DNA from: Rhodopseudomonas palustris
Lineage (GTDB): Bacteria; Pseudomonadota; Alphaproteobacteria; Rhizobiales; Xanthobacteraceae
Direction: 5' to 3'
NCBI RefSeq assembly: GCF_003031265.1
Contig: NZ_CP019966.1
Coordinates: forward strand, 3,472,001 to 3,536,000
Length of the DNA: 64,000 bases
The notes beneath the pieces are model-generated. The model was not told the origin of the DNA. It saw nothing but the letters and a program-made list of their open reading frames with translations, and ran no database searches. The translations under genes were made by a program, and so were the position numbers. Positions 8,692 to 17,260 of this stretch are shown here, in pieces (position 1 is the first letter of the stretch; each line of letters begins with the position of its first letter).

Positions 8692-9486
8692 TTACGGCGA
8701 CGGCAGCAGCGACGTCGTCTTGCCGCCGAGCCGATAGGCAAGCAGCCCCGCCCATTCATGCACGGCGATGTCGGTGCGGGCGAGCCCGGCTGCGAGCGTC
8801 GAGAACGTGCGTGCCGCGTCCTCGCTGCCGCGCGTTCGCCAATCGACCGGATACGGCACGACGTCGAAGCCGGCAGCACGGAATGCGATGATCGACCGCG
8901 GCATGTGAAACGCCGACGTCACCAGCAGCCAGAGTTCGCCGGGCTTCGGCGACACCAGAGCACGCGTATAGGCGGCGTTCTCGGCGGTCGTCCGCGACTT
9001 GTCCTCCAGCACCACGCGATCCGACGCCAGACCGAACCGCTCCAGCAGTTCGCCGGCGAGCGGCGCTTCGGCGACCGAGCGCTGGATCAGATTGCCGCTG
9101 CCGCCGCTATACACGATCCGCGCCTTCGGATAGCGCCGCGCCAGATCCAGCGTAGCAAGGACACGCTCGGCCGAGGCGTCGAGTTCGAGGGTGTTACGAG
9201 CCGCGCTGAGTTCGGAATCGATCGCTCCGCCGAGCACGATGATGCCATCCGGCGCGCGCCCGGCCTCGTGCCAGGGCGGAAACCGCTCCGACAGCGACAG
9301 CAGCAGCACGTTGCCGAGCGGCGAGTAACCGGCGATCAGCAGCAGCACGACGCCGCCGATCAAGAGCGCCCGCCCGGCCCGCCACCACCGCGTCAGCATA
9401 AGCACCAGGCCCGCCACACAGATCATCGCGATCGTGTTGGACGGATGGACGAAGAAGCCGAGGATCTTGGAGAGCAGGAAGAACAT
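8692..9486 (-). CDS. YdcF family (DUF218) membrane protein
   Basis: 264 residues. Two N-terminal membrane segments (about 5-35 and 40-58) precede a soluble DUF218 domain: GIIVLGGAIDSE, ARIVYSGGSG, DKSRTTAENAAYTRAL, LLVTSAFHMPRSI. These four motifs are the hallmarks of the family that includes E. coli YdcF, ElyC and SanA. ElyC and SanA act on envelope or lipid-carrier homeostasis, and YdcF binds S-adenosylmethionine in vitro. The domain probably faces the periplasm. Specific role here unknown. Confidence 0.88.
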   Translation of the reverse strand: MFFLLSKILGFFVHPSNTIAMICVAGLVLMLTRWWRAGRALLIGGVVLLLIAGYSPLGNVLLLSLSERFPPWHEAGRAPDGIIVLGGAIDSELSAARNTLELDASAERVLATLDLARRYPKARIVYSGGSGNLIQRSVAEAPLAGELLERFGLASDRVVLEDKSRTTAENAAYTRALVSPKPGELWLLVTSAFHMPRSIIAFRAAGFDVVPYPVDWRTRGSEDAARTFSTLAAGLARTDIAVHEWAGLLAYRLGGKTTSLLPSP

Positions 9487-9559
9487 CGGTCACCGGAACG
9501 CTGAAGGTCGTCTCAGCGACGTGCGTTATTCCGGCAGCGAGGTCAACGGCGGGTAGCGC

Positions 9560-10393
9560 TCAGTCCCACACCGGGGCGGTCGCCATCGTGGTGAGCCGTC
9601 CCTTCGGACTGCCGAGGGTGAAGATCTCCTGCATTTCGGCTTCCGATAATTCGAAGTCGAACACGTCGATGTTCTGCGCCAGCCGCTCGAGCCGCGAACT
9701 GCGCGGAATTGCCGCGACGTTCTGCTGGATCAGCCAGCGCAGGCAGACCTGCGCCGCGGTCTTGCCGTGCACGGTGCCGATCCTGGTGAGAACTTCGCTT
9801 TTCTTGGCGTTGCCGCGGGCGATCGGGCTGTAGGCGACCAGCGCCATGCCGTACAGCGCGCAGGCGGCGAGCACCTTCTGCTGATCGAGAAACGGGTGGT
9901 ACTCGACCTGATTGCACACCAGCGGCGCCGGACAGACCGCGACCGCCTCCGCGAGCAGCGCGACCGTGAAGTTCGAAACACCGATATGCCGCGTCAGGCC
10001 GAGCGCGCGGGCCTGCGACAGAGCACCGAGGGTTTCCGCCAGCGGCACATGCGCGTTCGGCCAGTGCAACAGCAGCAGATCGACCTCGGACAGCCGCAGC
10101 TTGACCAGGCTCTCCTTGGCCGAGCGAATGAGGTCATTGGGCGCGAAATGCGTGGTCCAGACCTTGGTGGTGACGAACAGCTGATCGCGGCGGATGTGGG
10201 AGTTGCGAATGCCCTCACCGACCTCGCGCTCGTTCTCGTAGATCTGGGCGGTGTCGATATGGCGATAGCCGAGGCGGAGCGCCTGCTCGACGATCCGCGC
10301 GCAGCTATGGCCGCTCAGTTCCCAGGTCCCGAGCCCGATTGGGGGAATCTTCGCCCCATGGGCCTCGACGAAGTGCGCGTCGGCGGTCTGCAT
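9560..10393 (-). CDS. Aldo/keto reductase (2,5-diketo-D-gluconate reductase type)
   Basis: 277 residues, a single TIM-barrel NADPH-dependent carbonyl reductase. The catalytic tetrad is visible: Asp and Tyr in HIDTAQIYENE, Lys in VTTKVW, and His in LLHWP. The cofactor-binding end has AIPRSSRLERLAQN. Length is that of the AKR5-like group (DkgA/DkgB). It reduces aldehydes and ketones such as methylglyoxal or keto sugars; the native substrate is unclear. It lies 73 bases downstream of the ydcF-like start and is transcribed the same way. Confidence 0.9.
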   Translation of the reverse strand: MQTADAHFVEAHGAKIPPIGLGTWELSGHSCARIVEQALRLGYRHIDTAQIYENEREVGEGIRNSHIRRDQLFVTTKVWTTHFAPNDLIRSAKESLVKLRLSEVDLLLLHWPNAHVPLAETLGALSQARALGLTRHIGVSNFTVALLAEAVAVCPAPLVCNQVEYHPFLDQQKVLAACALYGMALVAYSPIARGNAKKSEVLTRIGTVHGKTAAQVCLRWLIQQNVAAIPRSSRLERLAQNIDVFDFELSEAEMQEIFTLGSPKGRLTTMATAPVWD

Positions 10394-10447
10394 GACGATC
10401 GTCCCGCATTTTGGGTACGCAGACTGATCAGAAGTAGTATGAACCGA

Positions 10448-10813
10448 TCAGCACTCGCTGCCAATCGCTGGCGCTGCGACGAGCTTACTAATTTCTTCCC
10501 GCCGACCGGCCAAAGCCGCAAACACCACATCGGGCGTATGGGCGATCACGGTCAGCAGCGCACGCGCAGGTCCCCGCGGGCTGCGCTTGCCCTGCTCCCA
10601 GTTCCGGATGGTCTCGACCGGAACGCCAAGACGCGCGGCGAATTCGGTCTGGGTCAGGCCCGCCCGCCGCCGCAGGTCGCGCACCTTCGGCTCAGGCTCC
10701 GATCCGCGCCCGGCGGATTCGGCACCATTGGGCACGAGCGGAAACTCGTGGCCGTCGCGTAGTTCGACGATCCGTCCGTCCGCCTTGAGCCGCAGCCGCT
10801 GTATCTGGGTCAT
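10448..10813 (-). CDS. Helix-turn-helix protein, HigA/NadS-like (orphan antitoxin-type regulator)
   Basis: 121 residues. The Cro/CI-type domain spans about residues 43-95 (VRDLRRRAGLTQTEFAARLG, VPVETIRNWEQGKRSPRGPARALL), closely resembling HigA2/NadS antitoxins. The N-terminal ~40 residues (RLRLKADGRIVELRDGHEF) look like a small beta domain. Such genes usually follow a HigB/RelE-type toxin gene, but only 44 bases separate its start from the mgtE stop, so no toxin is present here. It is either a stand-alone regulator or an antitoxin that has lost its toxin. Confidence 0.8.
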   Translation of the reverse strand: MTQIQRLRLKADGRIVELRDGHEFPLVPNGAESAGRGSEPEPKVRDLRRRAGLTQTEFAARLGVPVETIRNWEQGKRSPRGPARALLTVIAHTPDVVFAALAGRREEISKLVAAPAIGSEC

Positions 10814-10857
10814 GGACGGAATCGTCCGCCAACAGCGTTAACAGCCCGTGAAGAGGA

Positions 10858-12279
10858 TTACTTCAGTCCGAACCACAGCGTTGCGATACCGAGGAAGGCG
10901 AAGAAGCCGACCACGTCGGTGACGGTGGTGACGAAGGTGCCTGAGGCCACGGCCGGGTCGGCCCGCATTTTTTCCAGCGCCATCGGGATCAGGATACCAC
11001 CGAGCGCGCCGGCGACCAGATTGCAGATCATCGCCAGCCCGATCACCACGCCGAGGCCCGGCACCCTGAACCAGGCGTAGGCCGCGATGCCGGTGATCAG
11101 CGCAAACGCGACACCATTGACGAGGCCGACTAGCGCCTCGCGCATCACCACCCGAACCGCATTCCAGGCGCCGAGTTCACGGGTGGCCAACGCCCGCACC
11201 GCCACCGTCATGGTCTGGGTCGCGGCGTTGCCGCCCTGGCTGGCGACGATCGGCGCCAGCACCGCCAGCGCCACCATCTGCTGTAGCTGATCCTCGAACA
11301 GGCCGAGCACCGAGGACGCCAGGAACGCGGTGGCGAGGTTGACCAGCAGCCAGTTGAACCGGCCGCGCGCGATCGTCCACATCCGGTCGGACAGTTCTTC
11401 ATCGCTGGTGACGCCGCCCAGCGCCTTGAGGTCTTCGTCGGCTTCTTCCTCGATCACGTCGACGACGTCGTCGATGGTGATGACGCCGACCAGGCGCTTC
11501 TGGCCGTCGACCACGGGGGCGGCGACGAGGTTGTACTTGCCGAACAGCCGGGCGACCTCCTCCTGATCGTCGTCCACCGACACCTTGCGGCGGTCCTCGT
11601 CGACCAGTTCAGGCAGCGGCACATTGCGATGCGACCGCAGCAGCCGATCCAGCGACACCGCGCCCTGCCAGTGATTGACGCCGTCGACGACGTAGATCTC
11701 GTAGAAACGATCCGGCAGCTCGGCGGTCTCGCGCATGAAGTCGATCGCTTCGCCGACGGTCCAGTCCCGCGGCACGGCGATGAAATCGGTCTGCATCCGC
11801 CGGCCGGCGGAGCTTTCCGGATAGTCGAGGCTGCGCTCGAGCGCATCGCGTTCGGAGGGCGGCAGCTTATCGAGGATCTCATCCTGATCCTCTTCGTCGA
11901 GCACCTGCAGCAGCTCGACGGCGTCGTCGGAATCCAGTTCGCGGACACCCTCGGCGACGGTCGCCGGCTCGAGCTCTTCGAGGATCTCCTCGCGGACGGT
12001 TTCGTCGACTTCGTTGAGCGCAGAGAAGTCGAAATCGGCCCCGGTCAGTTCCACCAGCCGGACCCGCTCGTCGGAATCCAGCGCCTTGATCAGGTCGCCG
12101 AGGTCGGCCTCGTGGAGTTCGGACACCACGGCCCGCAGCGAACCCGCGTCCTCGGCAGCGATGGCGTGAGACACCGCCTCGACGAACTCGGCCCGGAGAT
12201 CGCCATGGTCATCCCGCATTGCCACAGGATCGAGAGCGGCCAGATCGGGCCGCACGACCGCATCCACGTCGTCGGTCAT
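10858..12279 (-). CDS. mgtE: Magnesium transporter MgtE
   Basis: 473 residues from the ATG at 12279, which has a GGGAG five bases upstream. The order is: acidic MgtE N domain (LHEADLGDLIKALDSDERVRLVEL; about 30-155), two CBS domains (about 160-290, with IYVVDGVNHWQGAVSL and VAAPVVDGQKRLVGVITIDDVVDVIEEEADED), the connecting plug helix, and five membrane segments containing the conserved pore-side stretch LAPIVASQGGNAATQT. MgtE is a Mg2+ channel gated by Mg2+ binding to its N and CBS domains in the cytosol. No magnesium riboswitch was recognised upstream. It is divergent from the deacetylase gene at 12441, with a 161-base spacer. Confidence 0.95.
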   Translation of the reverse strand: MTDDVDAVVRPDLAALDPVAMRDDHGDLRAEFVEAVSHAIAAEDAGSLRAVVSELHEADLGDLIKALDSDERVRLVELTGADFDFSALNEVDETVREEILEELEPATVAEGVRELDSDDAVELLQVLDEEDQDEILDKLPPSERDALERSLDYPESSAGRRMQTDFIAVPRDWTVGEAIDFMRETAELPDRFYEIYVVDGVNHWQGAVSLDRLLRSHRNVPLPELVDEDRRKVSVDDDQEEVARLFGKYNLVAAPVVDGQKRLVGVITIDDVVDVIEEEADEDLKALGGVTSDEELSDRMWTIARGRFNWLLVNLATAFLASSVLGLFEDQLQQMVALAVLAPIVASQGGNAATQTMTVAVRALATRELGAWNAVRVVMREALVGLVNGVAFALITGIAAYAWFRVPGLGVVIGLAMICNLVAGALGGILIPMALEKMRADPAVASGTFVTTVTDVVGFFAFLGIATLWFGLK

Positions 12280-12440
12280 GGGGGCTCCCGCGGGTTTTAC
12301 TGGTTGCAGAAATCGGGCGCCGTCGGGCAAGATGCACTGTCGAACGGCGGCGCGAATGCCCGTGGCAATAACCAATCGGTGAAGCAAAGCGCAATGATAT
12401 TCGTGACACCCACCAACAATCCGCCAACCCGGAGGGTGTC

Positions 12441-13244
12441 GTGATCATCGCGCGCACCGCAGCTGCTTTTGTCGCCCTCGCCGCCCTCGGCGGGACTGCT
12501 CACGCCGCCGAGTGCCCCCGCCCCGGCACGCTCGGCACCTCGCGGGTGCTCACCGTCGATCCGGCGACCTCTCCGCGCGTCGGCCTCAAGAGCTTCCCGC
12601 AAACCCTGCCGCTTGCTGATCGCGAAGTCGTGCTGACGTTCGATGACGGTCCAGCCGCCACGACCCCGACGGTGCTGAAGGCGCTCGCCGACGAGTGCGT
12701 CCGCGCCACGTTCTTCCTGGTCGGCAAACCCGCGTCCGAAATGGGCGACATGGTGCGGCGGATCGCGGCCGGCGGTCACACCATCGGCCACCACACCTAC
12801 ACCCATCAGCATCTGTCGGCGCTGAGCCATGCCGACGCGCTGACCGAGATCGACCGCGGCATCGCGGCCGACGAAGCGGTGATGCGCGCCAAGGGCATTC
12901 CGGTGGCGACCACCCGGTTCTTCCGCTTCCCGTATTTCGAATCCACCCCCGCGCTGCTGGATGATCTGCAGGCGCGCGGCATTCCGGTTTTCGGCGCCGA
13001 TCTGTGGGCCAGCGACTGGAATCCGATGACGCCCGACGAACAGCTCAAGCTGATCACCGAGCGGCTGACAGCAACCGGCCGCGGCATCATCCTGTTTCAC
13101 GATCCGCGCAAGCAGACCGCCGAGATGATGCCGGCCTTCCTGCGCTGGCTGCGCGAAAACCACTACCGCGTCGTGCACGTGGTGCCCTCCGACGAAGCCG
13201 GTCACGCGGTGGCGTCGGATACGCATGGCCGCACTGCGCGCTGA
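12441..13244 (+). CDS. Secreted polysaccharide deacetylase (NodB-type), first of two tandem copies
   Basis: 267 residues, GTG start with GGAGG at 12431-12435. The signal peptide ends at AHA (about residue 22). The NodB homology domain has TFDDGP at 66-71 (catalytic Asp and metal Asp), the metal-binding HTYTH at 118-122, and later motifs RFFRFPYFE and IILFHDP. The third motif departs from the common RPPYG. Carbohydrate esterase family 4 enzymes remove N- or O-acetyl groups from chitin, peptidoglycan or exopolysaccharide in the periplasm. The next gene is a paralogue, so the pair probably acts on the same or related wall polymers. Confidence 0.9.
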   Translation: MIIARTAAAFVALAALGGTAHAAECPRPGTLGTSRVLTVDPATSPRVGLKSFPQTLPLADREVVLTFDDGPAATTPTVLKALADECVRATFFLVGKPASEMGDMVRRIAAGGHTIGHHTYTHQHLSALSHADALTEIDRGIAADEAVMRAKGIPVATTRFFRFPYFESTPALLDDLQARGIPVFGADLWASDWNPMTPDEQLKLITERLTATGRGIILFHDPRKQTAEMMPAFLRWLRENHYRVVHVVPSDEAGHAVASDTHGRTAR

Positions 13245-13381
13245 GCCGGCCCCGCGTCCCAGAATCGCCATGGAACTTTGAACGGTTAAGCAGCCGTTCA
13301 TGACGCGGTTTTATTTTTCGGTCCGGGTTGGGATTCGGGCGTCGTGAACCGCGCTGTCGGTCGCGTGAAGGCGGTGCACTG

Positions 13382-14701
13382 TTGTCTGAACGTTCGTTGC
13401 GAATTTCGTCTCTCGTTGGTGCGGCCTGCGTCGCCGCCGCTCTCACCCTCCCGCCCCAACAGGCCCGCGCGGCAAGCTGCCCCGGCAATCCCGATGCGCT
13501 CGGCACATCGCGCACGCTGGTCGTCGATCCGCGCGAGCATCCGCGCATCGGCACGATGCAATACAGCGAGACGCTGCCGCTGCGCGACCACGAGGTGGTG
13601 CTGACCTTCGACGACGGCCCGCTGCCGCGCGAAAGCAATCAGGTTCTCGACATCCTGGCCAAGGACTGCGTCAAGGCGACGTTCTTCGTCGTCGGGCGGA
13701 TGGCGACGACGTTTCCCGCCGGCGTGCGCAAGCTGCGCGACGCCGGCCACACCATCGGCACCCACAGCCAGAATCATCCGCTGAGCTTCAACCGGATGTC
13801 GGTGGAGCAGGCCCAGCAGGAGGTCGACGAAGGCATCGCCTCGACGCTCGCCGCGCTCGGTGGCGACCGCGCCGCGCTGTCGCCGTTCTTCCGCATTCCC
13901 GGCCTGCTGCGGGCCGAAGCGGTTGAAGGATACCTTGCCTCCCGCGGCATCCAGGCGTGGAGCGCCGACTTCCCGGCCGACGACTGGCGCCACGTCTCGC
14001 CCGACACCGTGTTCCATCTGGCGATGAGCCGGCTGGCCGCGAAGGGCAAGGGTATCCTACTGCTGCATGACATCCAGCCGCGCACCGTGGCGGCGCTGCC
14101 GCGCATCCTTCAGGCGCTGAAGGCGGGCGGCTACAAGATCGTGCACGTGGTCGCGGCGACGCCGGAGCTGCCGAAGACGCCGACCGAACCGCAGGAGTGG
14201 CGGCTGCATCCGGCTTCCGAGACGGTGGCGAAGGTGCGCTGGCCGAAGGTGCCGCGCTTCGTGTTCGCCAATGAGGAGATGCTGCCGGCCCCCGAACTCG
14301 CCGACATCGGCCTCGATCGCGACCGCCTGATTCCAGGCAGCGCGCCGATCCGGTCGAATCGCCTGGCGCGCGGCCAAGTGCCGACGCCGCAGCACGCGCC
14401 GTGGCCGCGGCAGACTCTGGTCGAATCGACCGACAGCCTGATCACCCTGCCGGTCCCGTCACCGAGCCTGTTCGCGCTTCCCGAACGGACCGCCCCGATG
14501 ATCCGCGCCATGGTCTCGGTAAAAGCCGATCGGGCCGCCCACGAAGCGGCGCCGCAGGTCCGCCAAGCCAATGGCCGCACGATGTCGATCGATATCGGCG
14601 CCGCCGCCCGCCCGATCGCCGGCAGCGTCGGAATCGCCCCCGAAGGCCTGCAGCGCGCCCCGCTCGACACCGGCAGCCGCCCTCGCCCGCTCAATCACTG
14701 A
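13382..14701 (+). CDS. Secreted polysaccharide deacetylase (NodB-type), second tandem copy with long C-terminal extension
   Basis: 439 residues from a TTG start at 13382, preceded by a GAAGGCGG. This start gives a clean signal peptide ending QARA|AS; a TTG at 13328 would add 18 Arg-rich residues. The mature start (CPGNPDALGTSRTLVVDP) parallels CPRPGTLGTSRVLTVDP in the first copy, showing duplication. Motifs: LTFDDGP, THSQNH, FFRIPGLL, GILLLHDI. After the ~230-residue domain comes a ~175-residue Pro/Arg-rich tail without recognisable domains, absent from the first copy, perhaps an envelope-anchoring region. The 137-base gap after the first copy has no obvious terminator. Confidence 0.85.
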   Translation: MSERSLRISSLVGAACVAAALTLPPQQARAASCPGNPDALGTSRTLVVDPREHPRIGTMQYSETLPLRDHEVVLTFDDGPLPRESNQVLDILAKDCVKATFFVVGRMATTFPAGVRKLRDAGHTIGTHSQNHPLSFNRMSVEQAQQEVDEGIASTLAALGGDRAALSPFFRIPGLLRAEAVEGYLASRGIQAWSADFPADDWRHVSPDTVFHLAMSRLAAKGKGILLLHDIQPRTVAALPRILQALKAGGYKIVHVVAATPELPKTPTEPQEWRLHPASETVAKVRWPKVPRFVFANEEMLPAPELADIGLDRDRLIPGSAPIRSNRLARGQVPTPQHAPWPRQTLVESTDSLITLPVPSPSLFALPERTAPMIRAMVSVKADRAAHEAAPQVRQANGRTMSIDIGAAARPIAGSVGIAPEGLQRAPLDTGSRPRPLNH

Positions 14702-14730
14702 TCCGGTTACCGCACCCGCCCCTTGCCGTC

Positions 14731-14765
14731 CGGCAATTTGCCATTAAATTGATGGCATATTGCCG
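14731..14765. promoter_or_regulatory. Palindromic operator upstream of the Xre/RES toxin-antitoxin genes
   Basis: CGGCAATTTGCCAT (14731-14744) and ATGGCATATTGCCG (14752-14765) are inverted copies with one mismatch and a 7-base AT-rich spacer. The centre lies about 39 bases before the antitoxin ATG, where a -10 element would be expected. Type II antitoxins of the Xre class bind such palindromes to repress their own operon; that use here is inferred. Confidence 0.75.
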
Positions 14766-14786
14766 ACGCTATAGGTGGGGCAAACG

Positions 14787-15215
14787 ATGTCCATCATTGA
14801 AACGGTCGCGGATAAGCTCGGCGGCAAGCCGGTACTCGGTGCAACGGTTCGGTCCCAGGCAGACCTGGCCATGGTGGTCCGCAACCGGCTCCCCCTCGCC
14901 GCCCTCCAGGGATTGAGCCGCGCCGGACTGAGCGATCAGGAAATCGAGCAGTTCGTCATCCCGCAGCGGACACGCCGACACCGCGCCGAGCGCAATCAGC
15001 CACTCACGATCGACGAATCCGATCGGGCTGTCCGCCTGCTGCGCATTCAGAGCCTCGCCGAGGACACCTTCGGCGTGGACAAGGCCAGCCCCTGGCTTCG
15101 CCGCCCTCTGGCTGAGCTCAACGGCGAAACACCCCTCACCGTCGCGCAAACCGAGGCTGGCGCCAGGCTGATCGAGATGGTGCTCGGCAAGATTGCTTGG
15201 GGCGCAGCCGCCTGA
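14787..15215 (+). CDS. Xre/MbcA/ParS-type antitoxin
   Basis: 142 residues, ATG with AGGTGGGG upstream. The N-terminal part is a degenerate Xre helix-turn-helix (LAALQGLSRAGLSDQEIEQFVIPQRTRRHRAER). The C-terminal ~60 residues are the toxin-binding domain (SDRAVRLLRIQSLAEDTFGVDKASPWLRRPL), with NGETPLTVAQTEAGARLIEMVLGKIAWGAAA matching the typical antitoxin tail that plugs the RES active site. It neutralises the RES toxin encoded next, and the stop and toxin start overlap as TGATG. A palindromic operator lies upstream. Clear two-gene type II toxin-antitoxin unit. Confidence 0.92.
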   Translation: MSIIETVADKLGGKPVLGATVRSQADLAMVVRNRLPLAALQGLSRAGLSDQEIEQFVIPQRTRRHRAERNQPLTIDESDRAVRLLRIQSLAEDTFGVDKASPWLRRPLAELNGETPLTVAQTEAGARLIEMVLGKIAWGAAA

Positions 15216-15676
15216 TGCGCCTGTGGCGACTGTCTCTCGCCCGTCATGCGCAGACGTTCGACGGTGGTTATGGACTGCTCTTCGACGGCCGTTGGAACAC
15301 CGTCGGCCGGCCCGTCACCTACTGCGCGACATCGCCCGCTCTCTGTGTGCTGGAGAAGCTGGTGCACGTCGAAGACCCGCTGCTGCTGCCTGAGCTGACG
15401 ATGGTGCGCTACGAAGCACCGGACGACTTGTCCGTCGACGACGTGCCACTTTCCGCCCTTCCGACCGATTGGCGACGTCGAGAAAGCTGGACGCAGCAGC
15501 GCGGTAATGCGTGGCACGCCTCGCTCTCGGCCCCGCTGCTGCGGGTCCCATCCGCGATCGTCCCGATCGACGGATCACCCGATCTGAACGTTCTGATCAA
15601 CCACCGGCATCCTGGCGCCGACCGGATCAGAATCGCAGACATCGAGCCGTTCACCCTCGATCCCCGCCTGTTCTGA
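15215..15676 (+). CDS. RES-domain toxin
   Basis: 153 residues (MRLWRLSLARHAQTFDGGYG...). The RES domain shows its three conserved polar residues: Arg in the MRLWRL strand, the GRWNTVGRPVTYCATSPALCVLE block (G-RWN..G....Y), and a late Ser/Asn region (LNVLINHRHPGADRI). RES toxins use NAD+: some degrade it (MbcT phosphorylase type) and one (ParT) ADP-ribosylates phosphoribosyl pyrophosphate synthetase. Either outcome stops growth unless the antitoxin is bound. The start overlaps the antitoxin stop (TGATG), so translation is probably coupled. The full domain appears intact. Confidence 0.92.
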   Translation: MRLWRLSLARHAQTFDGGYGLLFDGRWNTVGRPVTYCATSPALCVLEKLVHVEDPLLLPELTMVRYEAPDDLSVDDVPLSALPTDWRRRESWTQQRGNAWHASLSAPLLRVPSAIVPIDGSPDLNVLINHRHPGADRIRIADIEPFTLDPRLF

Positions 15677-15784
15677 CGATCGGGCTTTGGCATCCAATGC
15701 CAACGTTCTCGCAGTTCTTATGCGCGAGATCAGGTCGTCAGGTTGTTTGGGAGGGGTGCGCCGAACTGCCGGCCGGCGCGGAAG

Positions 15785-15869
15785 TGGTGCGCTCGGAGGG
15801 ACTCGAACCCCCACGATTTTACTCACTGCCACCTCAAGGCAGCGCGTCTACCAATTCCGCCACGAGCGC
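15785..15869 (-). tRNA. tRNA-Leu (anticodon GAG)
   Basis: On the minus strand the 7-bp acceptor arm GCGCTCG/CGAGCGC, D-loop with GGTAGACGCG, anticodon stem CTGCC-loop TTGAGGT-GGCAG (anticodon GAG), class II variable arm, and T-loop GGTTCGAGTCC can be folded. Discriminator A and an encoded CCA complete an 85-base gene. Confidence 0.95.
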
Positions 15870-15947
15870 TTGGGACCGGTTTCGGGCATCGCCGACCGGA
15901 TCGACGGCGCCCATTTAACAAAACAATGATGAGGCCACAAGGCCAGA

Positions 15948-16190
15948 TCACCTTCGATCTGGGGATCGCGGCAACATCTGTTTGACCTCGACCGCAATTC
16001 GGTTGCGATCGACCAAAACCATGCCGGAAGCGATCGGCATGTTGTTGGCGAGGATCTTGACCTCGTCGGCTTCGGTGGCGTCCAGTTCGATGATGGCGCC
16101 GCGGCTCAGCCGCAGCACTTGGTGGATCGGCATTGAGGTGGTCCCGAGAACCACCATCAGATCGACGGAAACTTTATCGAGTGTCGGCAC
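15948..16190 (-). CDS. fliN: FliN/SpoA-domain flagellar motor switch protein
   Basis: 80 residues, essentially one SpoA (surface presentation of antigens) domain. VDLMVVLGTTSMPIHQVLRL, SRGAIIELD, VKILANNMPIASGMVLV and RIAVEVKQM align with the FliN C-terminal core. FliN forms the C-ring with FliM and FliG, where CheY-P binding changes rotation. It is short for FliN, lacking the usual N-terminal arm. No other flagellar gene is nearby, although fliN is normally in an operon with fliM or other motor genes. It may be a second copy or a naturally detached one. Divergent from lipB with 66 bases between. Confidence 0.82.
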   Translation of the reverse strand: MPTLDKVSVDLMVVLGTTSMPIHQVLRLSRGAIIELDATEADEVKILANNMPIASGMVLVDRNRIAVEVKQMLPRSPDRR

Positions 16191-16256
16191 TGGAACCCGG
16201 ACTGACTTGCCTGAGGAACGAAGACGTGGTCGACGACACCACGTTATGGTTATCCA

Positions 16257-16994
16257 ATGATTAACGCCCCCACTTCCCCCCGCCAGACGCTGGATTGGAC
16301 CGCTCTAAAGCCGGCCGACGGCTCGCCGGCGGTGGAATGGCAGATTTCCGATTCGCCGGTCGACTATCCGGAGGCGGTGGCGACCATGGAGGCACGGGCC
16401 GCGGCGATCGCTGCGGGCGACGCGCCCGAGCTGGTCTGGCTGCTGGAGCACCCGCCGCTCTACACCGCAGGCACCAGCGGCCATGCCACCGACCTGCTGG
16501 AGGAACGCTTCCCGCTGTTCACCACCGGCCGCGGCGGCCAGCTGACCTATCATGGCCCCGGCCAACGCGTGGCCTATGTGATGCTCGACCTGAAGCGCCG
16601 GCGCCCGGACGTGCGCGCCTATGTGGCAGCGCTCGAACAATGGATCATCGCCACCCTCGATGCCTTCAACATCCGCGGCGAGCGTCGCGAGGATCGGGTC
16701 GGCGTCTGGGTCCGCCGCCCGGATAAAGGCGACGGCTACGAGGACAAGATCGCGGCGATCGGCGTCCGGCTGAAACGCTGGGTGTCGCTGCACGGCATCG
16801 CCATCAACGTCGAACCCGACCTGTCGCATTTCAAGGCGATCGTCCCCTGCGGCATCAGCGATCCGCGCTATGGCGTCACCAGCCTCGTCGACCTCGGCCT
16901 GCCCGTGGTGATGACCGACGTGGATATCGCTCTCCGCGCGGCGTTCGAGACCATCTTCGGCGAAACCCGCTCGACAACAACCGAGACCGCCTGA
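16257..16994 (+). CDS. lipB: Octanoyltransferase LipB (lipoyl(octanoyl) transferase)
   Basis: 245 residues. It transfers octanoate from acyl carrier protein to lipoyl domains, the first step of protein lipoylation. Signature [12 protein letters not shown] at 92-103, the catalytic Lys in KIAAIGV (K164) and catalytic Cys in VPCGI (C198) are present. The [15 protein letters not shown] segment is the expected core strand. Length and motifs are complete. lipA is not adjacent. Confidence 0.95.
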   Translation: MINAPTSPRQTLDWTALKPADGSPAVEWQISDSPVDYPEAVATMEARAAAIAAGDAPELVWLLEHPPLYTAGTSGHATDLLEERFPLFTTGRGGQLTYHGPGQRVAYVMLDLKRRRPDVRAYVAALEQWIIATLDAFNIRGERREDRVGVWVRRPDKGDGYEDKIAAIGVRLKRWVSLHGIAINVEPDLSHFKAIVPCGISDPRYGVTSLVDLGLPVVMTDVDIALRAAFETIFGETRSTTTETA

Positions 16995-17260
16995 CCTCCT
17001 CCGCCGGCATCGATCCGCGCGCATGAAGGGATGACTCGCCGGAACCGCGACAGTCACAATCAGCCGTAAAGCTCGATTTGGCCAGCGGCCGTCGCGTCGA
17101 GTCACAGACTCCAGCAACGGAATTGTAAGGATGAAACCGCTCGGTTCCCGCCGCGCGGCACTGACAACGCTTTCGTCACGTTAGCAAGGATAGATCAGCG
17201 ACGGTCTCATTAGCCGCGGCCGCGCCACCCTCGTAGTTGTCCTAGTACCTCGTTTGAAGA

